A stretch of DNA of 64,000 nucleotides, from the NCBI GenBank assembly GCA_021234155.1, contig JAJEKV010000055.1, positions 787,090-851,089 on the forward strand. The letters run 5' to 3'. The DNA is from Isoetes taiwanensis. Lineage: Eukaryota > Streptophyta > Lycopodiopsida > Isoetales > Isoetaceae. Position 1 is the first letter of the stretch. Each line of letters opens with the position of its first letter. The position numbers and the translations under genes were made by a program. Positions 10,236 through 20,215 of the stretch are shown here, piece after piece. Below the pieces are notes generated by a model. It searched no databases. It was not told the DNA's origin and saw only the letters and a program-made list of their open reading frames with translations.

Positions 10236-10855
10236 TCTAAGAAGATTGTGGTGTTCGACCTAAACGGAGTCCTTTGCAAGACTTTTCCGAAAAATAAAGT
10301 GGCTAGAGAACAGTTTCATCAGACACCAGTAGAATCAAACACCAAGTGGATCTATCCGCGGCCGCACTTGAAGGAGATGCTAGATGAGGCATTCAGGTTA
10401 TTTCGAGTTGGTATTTGGTCATCCATGGAACTAAGGAACATCAAGGATACTTTGGAGGCACCGGGAAATCGTAGACATTGGTTGACCTTTTGGGATCGAG
10501 AACAAATGTGTGAAGTTCACTAATCCCAAGGATCCAACAGGCAAGCCTATCTTCATCAAACACTTGAGTAACAACATGATGGGCCGAACTTGGTATCGAG
10601 AATAAGAATGATATAATCATAGTGGATGATGATGCTCTCAAATGCTTCTACAATCAAACACAGGCCCTGAATCCACCATCTTACGATCCAAAAAACTTTG
10701 CGACAGATGATTTTCTGGTGAAGTTTGTGTCTATTATGCATAATTTGGCTATGGGGATGACGGTGGGTGAAGTGTTAGATTCGCATCCACCGGACCGGAT
10801 AGAACGGCCGACATGGAACCACACCTTGTTAAATACGTGGAAAAACATGGATTGA
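10236..10855 (+). pseudogene. FCP1/SCP-like HAD phosphatase domain (end of the unknown gene)
   Basis: The frame opens KKIVVFDLNGVLCKTF, which is the HAD motif I (D-x-N/D-G-V/T-L) of the FCP1/NIF phosphatase family. Next comes YPRPHLKEMLDEAF, the family's usual R-P-x-L-x-E-x-L segment, then FRVGIWSSMELRN, the family's W-T/S-S motif II region. After a break it continues with KPIFIKHLSNN and IIIVDDDALKCFYN, matching motif III (VDD), and finishes at the TGA at 10853. The second Asp of motif I is Asn here (DLNGV); FCP1-type enzymes normally have DLDGT, so catalysis is doubtful. At least two frame breaks lie between the motifs. Related enzymes dephosphorylate the RNA polymerase II tail or other phosphoproteins. 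Confidence 0.6.
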
Positions 10856-10859
10856 TCCC

Positions 10860-11644
10860 TTAATGTTTTATTGGAATATATGATATTTTTGTATGATATT
10901 TGTGCCATGTATCGATAATTTCGAGTCTGGAATTGCCTCGCAAATAATGCAATCTGTTATTATCAAACCTAATATTATCATCTATCGAGCAAGCAATTTT
11001 GGTCTCATCTATGTTAGCAACTTGCTCTTCATTTTTGCATATTTCAATTCGCATATGAAACGTCACACGTGAATCGCAACTTTATGTTATTTTTGAAGTC
11101 CAAAAAAAAAGATTAAAAAAAACAAAAACCCCCTAGAAGACAATAGCAGGTTGGCGTGATTTTGGAGTTGACATAATCCCAATTTAATTGGATGATGGTT
11201 ACTACTATTTGGATCCAATTAGGTGGATCACCACCCCCGTATCAGCCAAAAATCGAACCGGGTTGGCCCAAGGAGCGGTTGAGCCCCAAGCATTTGCTAC
11301 CTCTCACCAAAATCACTGGACAACCACTAGCTGTTGCTGCCGCCCTACCTACAGCACCATGGAAGCACCCCATGATAACGGTTCCAGCCGAAACACGGGT
11401 TAGTAGTAGATTAGCTTGTGAATTGTAGGATAGTACTTCAGTACTCTCTTTGTTGATCGCTTTTGTTGAGATTAACCCTTCTCTGGTAAGTAGGATTACA
11501 TTTCAATTATGAATGGTGCTCTGTTAAGGAATTGGTTGATGTATCTATGAAGTATTTCGGTAGCTTCCATTAAACAGGGGGCTTAAAGGGGGGGATAGAG
11601 ACCTCCTCGAGCTCATGTATGATAGCATGCTCCTAGATAGGTCT
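10860..11644. other. No gene seen
   Basis: A 78-codon Pro-rich open frame (11192-11428) has no recognisable domain. No other structure was found. Confidence 0.3.
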
Positions 11645-11894
11645 TTTTTTTTTTGGTGGTGTACAATAAAAGCGCCCAGGACATAGGGTGCTTAATCTGG
11701 TGATTGCCCTTCAAGCTACCCTTCATTGCCCTTCCCTTGCCCTTCATTGCCCTTAAAAAAATATTAGGATGTTCTTTAGTTATGTATAACATAATGAGCA
11801 TATTAGTAATGTGAAGCCCCGATCACACATGTTATCTATGAAGGTGCTGATTTAGTGCTTGAATTTCGTTTTTTGTACACCACCAAAAAAAAAA
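11645..11894. mobile_element. MITE-like element with 22-bp terminal inverted repeats
   Basis: The left end (11645-11666) is a T-run followed by GGTGGTGTACAA. The right end (11873-11894) is TTGTACACCACC followed by an A-run. The two 22-base ends are perfect reverse complements. The 206-base interior is non-coding, with a short TGCCCTTCATT-type tandem repeat near 11702-11752. No clear target-site duplication was found, so the superfamily cannot be assigned. Confidence 0.6.
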
Positions 11895-11899
11895 CACCC

Positions 11900-12837
11900 A
11901 TAGAGCCCCTCGTAATATTCCCATTAGTTGCGGCTGTGGTACAGAGACCACCGGGTCGAGACGCCATGGTCCGGGCTTAGCACCGAGAGAAGGGACACAG
12001 CAGGTGAAGTGGGGTGGGGTCTTGCACGAACATAAAAGGCTCCCCGAGACTCCTACAAAGGGCTAGGCCTGGAGCCGGTCCGAGGGGGCGGGTATGGGTC
12101 CGACACTCCACCGGATGTAGAGGTGTGATCCGTATGGAGCATCTTGCACTTTGAGTAGATTTAGGGTGAGTAAGTCCGGGTATGGATGCGGGGTCGCCGA
12201 TGCGTGATTCTATAGCTCACCCATGGAACCACTGTGATCCTGGAAGGGGACGCTTCCTTGACCTGCCTCATCGGACCGGGGCATCATGAACCCTGGAGTA
12301 GACTCAAAAGGGTGATACCTTGAGTTTGCGTCTCCGGAAGGCTATAGCAAAGCCATAGCGTGGATCGACCCATCTGCAAAGTGTGCACAGGAGGGGCGGA
12401 TGGAGTGGACAACCCTAGCCGATGTTCTATGCCAGCCAACGCCATGCCAAGACTCGGTCTGCTGATCTCTTGAGGCCCAGCCGTCAGTCGATCCTCACTG
12501 GAGTCTGAGCCGGGGTAGAACCTGAGGTTTGGGGTGTTTTCTTAGTTTAGATGCATATTCTTTGCCGTTGGTATTGGGATGGATGCGCCACCCTTCGTGG
12601 TGGTTATTTATATATGATTTATGCTGTGTGCTAACCCTTGTATTCATGCTTCCGCGACGTAGGAGCCCATCGAAGGCGTGGGCCGAATGACACCTCCGTG
12701 TCCTTCACTCGAGCATCTCCACGTAGATGGCCCGGGTCAGACGGAGGGCCCTGCGCATGGCGAGATGGTCGCCATGGGAGGGGAAAGTCCCCGTATGTAT
12801 ACGGCCGGGGGTCGTATATATTCAGGGAGCGTCACAA
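11900..12837 (+). mobile_element. Old Ty3/gypsy LTR fragment related to the 13-kb element
   Basis: The right end reads AGGGAGCGTCACA, the reverse complement of the LTR start TGTGACGCTCCCT found at 32394. Reverse-complement similarity to that LTR continues through the segment, for example GGGGCGGATGGAGTGG near 12393 against the same stretch near 32800-32815. The left end is unclear and no coding region of the same element lies beside it, so this is probably a solo or truncated LTR. It is much more diverged than the two LTRs of the complete element, hence older. Confidence 0.6.
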
Positions 12838-13182
12838 ATAGTGTTGAGTGCAGATTCTACATCTAGCAAATTCTACTATGGCAATGATGTGGACATCAAT
12901 CAGGGAGTATGTAAGCAACATCCCTGTCTATCCCTCTGTCTTTATAGAAGATAGACATACGCAATATTTACTTATGGGTCTGAGTGCAGAGATGCAGTCG
13001 CAACACCTTCTTTCTGGTAGCATGCTATTTTCCACATGCAAACTCCAATTTCTATCACTACAACATAGATATGGATAGGCTAGATCCGTATGTCGTTTTA
13101 TATGATGATATGTAGTAGTACAAGCACTTGGGTTGAGTTATGTTGCTAGAAAACTTCAATGCATCCATAGGAATAGAGCAGT

Positions 13183-13505
13183 TCACGAAGTTTGACCCCT
13201 TAATAGATGCTTGAGCTCCAAATATTTTATCAAGGTCTCCCAAACTTCTTTGGTACTTTTGGAGAAATCAACATGGTGAATCTGAGAGTCACGAAGGTCA
13301 AGATCAATAATTGCCATGGCTCTCTTATTCTTCAACTGCCACTTCACCAATTCTTGTTGTTTCACTAATTTCTTCTCTAAATCATCCATCACACCAAAGA
13401 GATCTTTTTCAATCAATTGGAATTTTCTTTTAACCTGCCATGTATGGAAATTCTTGCCATTGAATTTCTCAATCATGAATTTTCCTGATGAGATTACTTC
13501 CATCT
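13183..13505 (-). mobile_element. Ty1/copia gag fragment
   Basis: A minus-strand open frame of about 106 residues begins MEVISSGKFMIEKFNGKNF. It contains FHTWQVKRKFQLIEKDLF and VDFSKSTKEVWETL, the hallmark of the copia-type gag (UBN2) domain. A primer-binding-site-like ATGGTATCAGAAAC lies just upstream on the same strand, near 13684-13697. The rest of the element is missing, so this is a broken fossil. Confidence 0.75.
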
Positions 13506-13910
13506 AGCCTTCTAATGAAATTTGAGCCGTTCAAACACACTCTATCTGGAAGTCCTCTTTCTTTTTTGAACCCTGTGCTTCTTGGATCTGCACTAAATTA
13601 ATCTCTGATTCACTCTGGTTGTTGCCCTCTAAACTTACGTGCTTGGAGGAAATCAAAATCATGTTTCCTAGAACTTATAAGTTTCTGATACCATATCAAC
13701 AATCATATCATATCATATATCAACAATCATACATAAAGTGGAATATCTGTATTGACGAAATTAGGCAAGAATTTTGAACAATTATTTGAGTGTTGAGCAC
13801 CCATTTATATCAGACTCATGACTATGAGACGTGCCCTGTTGGGCTGACGCTAATGCCTCGTAAGATAAGGTGACTTGACTGTCACACATATTCTTCATAA
13901 ATTTTGAATG

Positions 13911-13920
13911 TACATTACGA
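13911..13920. repeat. Target-site duplication of the SINE, left
   Basis: TACATTACGA, repeated with one mismatch as TACATCACGA at 14057-14066. Confidence 0.7.
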
Positions 13921-14056
13921 CTCCCCCTTTTTTTTTTTTTTTTGGAAGGCTGCACCCGCCCACGTCTCCCACCCAATGGTAGCCAGTGGGTTTTGAACCT
14001 TGGTGGGGGTCACCCCAATCCAAGGCCTTACCACTAGACCACCACCGCGATGGGCG
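13921..14056 (-). mobile_element. tRNA-derived SINE
   Basis: Read on the minus strand, the element starts near CCCATCGCGGTGG. It carries an A-box-like TGGTCTAGTGG and, about 40 bases later, a B box GGTTCAAAACC: the two internal promoter elements for RNA polymerase III. It ends in a run of about 18 A followed by GGGGGAGT. It is flanked by a 10-base target-site duplication. The tRNA-like part continues with an unrelated body rather than a tRNA acceptor stem, so it is a SINE and not a tRNA gene. Confidence 0.75.
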
Positions 14057-14120
14057 TACATCACGATTTGAAGTGCTTCTCCCCATAGATTATCTGCAAG
14101 ACCGGGATGCTTTAGCATAC
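14057..14120 (-). mobile_element. Ty1/copia integrase fragment interrupted by the SINE
   Basis: The minus strand reads MLKHPGLADNLWGEALQIVMY, the conserved end of the copia integrase core. Its order relative to the gag fragment at 13183-13505 shows that it belongs to a different copia copy. Broken fossil. Confidence 0.65.
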
Positions 14121-14616
14121 TGAGCGCGCTATCATGAACCTACACAAAAACGCAGAAAATACGCGAAGAATACATAAGAAATATGGAAGAAATACACCAA
14201 GATTGGCAAAAAATCTGATATATGATGAAGAAACAAGAATACAATGGCCCGAAGGCAAGCAAGAATACGAGATAGATGCCTAGAAGGCTCAAGACTGGCG
14301 TCAAACCAGAATGATTGGACAAGAAGGAGGTGCCTTATATATATCTAGGCTGACAGACAGGATCTAGCCACTCCAATGGACAAGATCGTGCCAAGTGTCA
14401 CGCATGCATGTAGGTTCTACAATATTCTAGAACCTTCTGAAAATAGGCCTGCATATGAAGAAGACATAAGTGAATATCTTCAACAAGTATTATGCACATG
14501 GCAAAGGTGGTTGCGAGTTCAAATCCTACCTTGTGCAACTGCGCGTTTGCATCCTGGCCACTATTATTTGTACATACAAGTATAATGCATGTATGATACG
14601 AATACCCATATGGTTG
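14121..14616. other. No gene seen
   Basis: Short open frames only, without recognised domains. Confidence 0.3.
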
Positions 14617-15985
14617 TCATACCATCCCCCTCCAAGGACAATAACGATTCCTTGAAGCTGGAGCTGGAGCCAGAGTACCCAAACTTGGCTTATCCGGATA
14701 ACGTCGGTGAAACTCTGCAATTTTATCAGGAGCATTAGTCAGATTCTCGGTAGGCTCCCAAGTTCTATCACTTGGCGAGTAACCTTCCAAATACAATCGG
14801 CGATGAAGAAATTTGGAGTCTAAAATCTCTCGAACCTCGAACTCTTCATGAACATCAATTTCCACCAGTGGTGGTGGCAGAGGAACGAAACCCCGAAAAG
14901 GATTAACTATGTAGAGCTCCACTAGGGAAACATGGAATACTAAAGGAGACAAACAGCTAGAGGAAGCTCGAGCCTGGATGCCCCATTATTGATCTGAGCC
15001 ATGATCTGGTAATGAAGAAGGCGACAATAGTCAAGCTTGTTGCAGGGATGTGAGGTAGGGATGTCCCTACGAAGAAGCCAGACAAGATCACCAGTATGGA
15101 ATGTATACTAGCAGACCTAGCGATGGTTGAGCACTCGAGCAAACTGAAAATATTTTAGATTCTGATGACATGTCTAGACTGTGATCTTATGAGGAGATCC
15201 TTCCAGGAAACATCTCTACTCCTCGAAAGAATCAAGTATCACCAACAACTCCTTCTCATAAATTAGATAGTTGATTTCAGTAGCCTGAAACTTCCGCGAG
15301 TGATAGGCGATTGGATATAATTCATGGTCATCCCCTTGGATCAAAGGAAGGGTAATCTCTGAATAATACCGAATAAAATGCCGATAGAAATTGGCAAACC
15401 CAAAGAAACATTAAATTTCTCGAACGGATGAAGGTGTTTACTACTCCAAAAGAGTGCTGACCTTTTCGGGATCCATAGATCCATAGAGTGCTGACTTGTT
15501 CGAACTGAAACTTCTCAAGTTTAGCATATAACCCATGTCGAATATATCCCTAAAGGACCTGCCGAATATGTCTCTCATGTTCTTCGAGAGTCTTAGAATA
15601 AATAAGAATATCATTCAAATATATGATAACAAAAATGTCCAAGAATTCTCGAAAGATATCATTGGTCATATGCTGGAATATTGCTGGAGCATTATAAGCA
15701 TAAACGGCATAACTATGTACTCAAAATGGCCATACCGAGTATGAAATGTTGTTTTCCACTCATCACCCTCTTCGATCCGGAGAAGATTGTAGGCGCCATG
15801 GAGATCAATTTTCATAAAATAGCGTGCATTTGGAGTCGCTCCAACAACCCTAGAATCAGAGGAAGTGGATACCGATTTGACACTGTGAATTTATTGAGGC
15901 CACGATGGTCAACGACTAGATACAGGAAGTCATCCTTCGTTGACGCTCTAGTAGGGAATTGAGAATGTCGAGTAAAACTAGTAGA
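14617..15985 (-). mobile_element. Ty3/gypsy chromovirus fragment (RT, RNase H, chromodomain)
   Basis: In minus-strand order, a reverse transcriptase part (about 15960-15420, with [18 protein letters not shown]) is followed by an RNase H part (about 15370-15160, with PIAYHSRKFQATEINYLIYEKELL). An integrase tail with a chromodomain follows (14952-14650, with EFEVREILDSKFLHRRL and TWEPTENLTNAPDKIAEF). Most of the integrase is missing and no LTRs were found. The fossil is broken in many places and looks older than the complete element at 32-45 kb. It abuts the plastid ndhD copy directly. Confidence 0.75.
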
Positions 15986-17288
15986 TAGGCAACAAAAAGC
16001 GAATCCAGAATCCATGATGTGGGAAATCGGAGCATTAGAAACCTTATATCCATAGAACATTTGACGTAACATGGGCAACGAGTAAATAGGGGTTAAGATT
16101 ATTCCAATTGCTTCTATTACGGTAATAATTATTTTTGAAGTAAAGGAGTAGTTTCGACTACCAACCATTCCCAAAGAAACCATTAATTCTGATATGAAGC
16201 CACTCATGCCCGGTAATGCGAGAGATGCTACTGGAAAGCTACTAAACATGGTGAATGTTTTAGGCATTGAAACAGCTATTCCCCCCATTCGGTCAATGAA
16301 AAGGGTACGTATTCTATCATAACTTGTTCCTGCTGAAGAAAAAAGGGCAGCACCAATTAATCCGTGAGGAATCATCTGTGGAATAGCTCCATTAAGGCCT
16401 ATATCCGTTACGAAACCAATACCAATAGGTACGAAACCCATATGAGATACTGATGAATAAGCAATTCTTCTCTTTAAATTACGTTGACTTAAAGGGATTG
16501 GAGCTGCATAAACGATTTGAATTGCTCCCACTATTACTAACCATGGGGAAAATATGGAATGGGCATGGGGCAATAATTCCATATTAATCCGAATTGGTCC
16601 ATATCCTCCCATTTTCAAGAGAATCCCAGCTGGAAGCATACATGTACTATAATGTGCTTCCCCATGAGTATCTGGCAACCAGGTGTGTAAGGGAAAGATT
16701 GGTAGTTTCACAGCATAAGCTACGGGGAAGCTTAGGTATAAGACTATTTCTAATACTATAGGATAGGATTTATTAGCTAAATTTTGAGAGTCCAATGTTG
16801 GTTCATCAGATCCATAGAGACTCATAGTTAAAGCTCCTATTGGGAGAAAAATGGAACCACCTGCAGTGTACAAAATAAATTTTATGGTTGCATGCTTGAT
16901 CCCCAACGCTAACAACATGTTCTTGAACATGAATGAGTTCTGGCTCCTACATAGAAAGGGAAAGTGAAGTATCTTGAGGAGGAGCGGATGATCCTACCTG
17001 GCCATCGTATATTGCTAACATTGAGAATGGAAAGTCCATCAATCCCTAATCTCCAAGGGATATCAATAAGATTTATCCAATTATAATCTTCTTTGAATTA
17101 AACGAATGGATTATTAAAATTGAAATAATAATAAAAAATATATAGGTTATTAAAAGGAACTCTGACAAGAAAATGCCTGAAGTATACCATCGAACAATCT
17201 TATCCCCCCTATAGGGGAACAATGGAATTGATGAACCCGTAGGTATAGATAAAGGAACAATTATTGTTAGTCAAGGATAGTTGCTCAT
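15986..17288 (-). pseudogene. ndhD: Plastid-derived nuclear copy (NUPT) of ndhD
   Basis: The minus strand encodes most of NdhD, a proton-pumping subunit of the plastid NAD(P)H dehydrogenase complex in thylakoids. A start ATG lies at 17286-17288, followed by the N-terminal part with [20 protein letters not shown]. From 16930 an open frame of over 300 residues covers the middle and C-terminal region, including [19 protein letters not shown] and [17 protein letters not shown] stretch near 16930-17060 is rearranged or missing, and the N-terminal part has stop codons, so no full protein can be made. Pro or Ser stand where the family has Leu, Ser or Phe (LPAGILL, YGPIRIN, QMIPHG, FSSAG, MVSLG). These are the genomic, unedited forms of C-to-U editing sites. 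The copy therefore came from plastid DNA. It lacks a nuclear gene structure and a transit peptide. Confidence 0.9.
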
Positions 17289-18139
17289 GATGCGGATAGG
17301 AGGATTTTGAACGGAAAACCCATTCCCAGATTTTGTTTTTGAGTATGGATCATGAGCTTTATTTTTTGTCTTTCATTCTAATCTTTTTTCGAGCAGAGAT
17401 TTTTTCTATTCTAATAATGAGCTTATGTAGAAAAATTAGTTTGATTTTATTTTATTCCACTCTTTTTGGTATGGTGGCTATTCCTTTGGGGTTATCCATT
17501 AGGAGGTCTTCTGTTCAAGTTTCTCTTGGGATATTTAGAGGACCGTTATATATTCCTATGGAATGTTGCCATATGATATGATGTAAAACTATGAGTCACC
17601 TATAAATGAATTCCCATTGTTAGCTACAATGTGGGTATACTTCCTTATGACCTTCAGATAGTATATAAAAGCAATATGATGTTAAGACGTGTATGATTCA
17701 TAAATCTCTAAAAAAAAGGAAGAACATGAATCGTGATGGTATTCCCTTTAAAAGAAAAACATGAATCGTGATGGTATCCCCCATTTATAGGAACGACACA
17801 TGCTATTGACAAAGACTAGTAGGTACTAATCTTATGTGTCCCTTCAATGGCCTAAATGGTGCTTCTATATGCACGTTGCTCACATCTATGAATTTCTTAG
17901 TTGTCATGCATGACCTATGTGAGAAGAACTAGTATATAAGTAATGTGGAAGGGCTATTAGTCTATAAGCCTTGCAACATTTGTGTAGTCTACACGCATTC
18001 TAAATCTTGGTATGAAGATTTGGTTTGCTATTTTTTTTTTATATAACCAATACAAATAGCTTGCTCTTATATTTGCGTTTGTTGTTATTTTCTTTTTCTT
18101 GGTTTAGGTTCATTTCCATCTGCGGTTGCTGCTTGTGCA
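17289..18139 (+). other. Upstream region of the peroxidase; possible further plastid DNA to about 17600
   Basis: An 82-codon frame at 17333-17581 is hydrophobic and AT-rich in the manner of plastid DNA, but I cannot assign it to a plastid gene. A short direct repeat, AACATGAATCGTGATGGTAT, occurs at about 17723 and 17757. The rest is the likely promoter region of the peroxidase. Confidence 0.3.
17933..17939 (+). promoter_or_regulatory. Candidate TATA box of the peroxidase
   Basis: TATATAA lies about 200 bases upstream of the peroxidase ATG. Position and sequence fit a plant core promoter; no other evidence supports it. Confidence 0.35.
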
Positions 18140-19392
<1,253 letters not shown>

Positions 19393-19459
19393 ATGATTTG
19401 GATATGTATACTTTCATTTTGTATTTTGAGAGCACATTGCTTTCTTCAAAAGATGATGC

Positions 19460-19465
19460 AATAAA
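19460..19465 (+). terminator. Candidate polyadenylation signal of the peroxidase
   Basis: AATAAA, 68 bases after the stop codon. Confidence 0.5.
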
Positions 19466-20083
19466 ATGGGATATGACCTTTGTTTTTATTTGATCGTGGA
19501 CGTATCTCTTAAGTTATACAAATTGGGTATCCCACTCCTCCTCCTTGTCATAATTAGACACTAGATTGGAATCTTACTACTCTTACTTATCTACTAGGTA
19601 GATACTAGATTGAGTATGAGAGCGAATAATACAATCCAATATTGCATTTCTTGGTTCATATTGGATGAATCATCTTCTCCACATGATGGTCAGATGGCAC
19701 TTTGGTTACAAATGGGATGCAAGGACATCCCATATTTTTATATGCCACCATATCAGAACATAGTCTATCAGAACATAGTCTACTTGTCGGCAATTCATAC
19801 ATGGTGATTCATACATGGTTCTCCATGCTCGATCTTGTAACTTATATCCTAAGATACCTTAACAACTTGGCCCTCAAGTTTTAATGCTGAGATCAGATCT
19901 TAGCCGTTGGGTGCAGTGGTGTTACGCACAAGTAACACATTAAGAAGCCCATAAACACCTAGTTTGTTATGCCAAATAGCCATAAACATCTAGCTTGTTA
20001 TAAAAACCACCATAAAACTCTCGGGCCCAGGTTAATTAAGGCAGATAACACAGGTTATTAAGGCGGATAACACTCGAAAACTC
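19466..20083. other. No gene seen
   Basis: Short open frames only. From about 19905 the text becomes rich in GTGTTA/TAACAC words that belong to the foldback sequence that follows. Confidence 0.3.
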
Positions 20084-20152
20084 GGGTGTTATGCACTACT
20101 ATAACAAACTTGGGCTTTCGGTCCTCGTTTGTTATAATAGGGCATAACACCC
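20084..20152. repeat. Hairpin (foldback) repeat
   Basis: A 26-base arm at 20084-20109 (GGGTGTTATGC to ATAACAAAC) and its reverse complement at 20127-20152 match at 23 of 26 positions around a 17-base loop. Further GTGTTAC/GTAACAC words upstream (19917-19938) and GGGTGTTATC downstream suggest it is the core of a larger foldback element of about 260 bases. Confidence 0.65.
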
Positions 20153-20206
20153 TTGTTCTAGGGTGTTATCCCTCTCATATTGAACTATAGCAGAAGGGAA
20201 TAAATA

Positions 20207-20215
20207 AAACAAGTA
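20207..20215. repeat. Probable 9-bp target-site duplication of the MULE, left
   Basis: AAACAAGTA here and TAAAAAGTA at 21909-21917 agree at 7 of 9 positions. Nine bases is the duplication length of Mutator-like elements. Confidence 0.5.

Larger units (their letters stand above)
5485..10855 (+). pseudogene. Damaged multi-exon gene of unknown family with FCP1-like C-terminal domain
   Basis: A probable first exon (5485-5591) reads MSSKTNRGRGTGRGSVEEE and ends at a GTAATA donor. Further coding blocks on the same strand lie near 6060-6330 (Lys/Arg-rich), 7100-7192, 8070-8270, 8526-8830, 8840-9060, 9090-9393, 9405-9700 and 10236-10855. The join 7192/8070 is convincing: donor GTAACT, acceptor TTGCAG, and the frame continues as KSPYVEQLRHARQQWVEYG. 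Several blocks are separated by frame shifts rather than introns. The gene is therefore either a pseudogene or damaged by sequence errors. The last block is a HAD phosphatase-like domain. The middle blocks match no family I know. A large mobile-element protein is possible, but no terminal repeats were found. Confidence 0.5.

Noticed and set aside
11188-11428. A Pro-rich host gene
   Set aside because: Two overlapping short frames without domains, splice signals or conservation clues.
13921-14056. A tRNA gene on the minus strand
   Set aside because: A- and B-box-like sequences are present but the body does not close into an acceptor stem, and the copy has a poly(A) tail and target duplications, so it is a SINE.
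15812-16930. A functional nuclear NdhD gene of 372 codons
   Set aside because: The frame starts inside the protein, carries unedited plastid codons, lacks a transit peptide and introns, and runs into retroelement sequence at its end.
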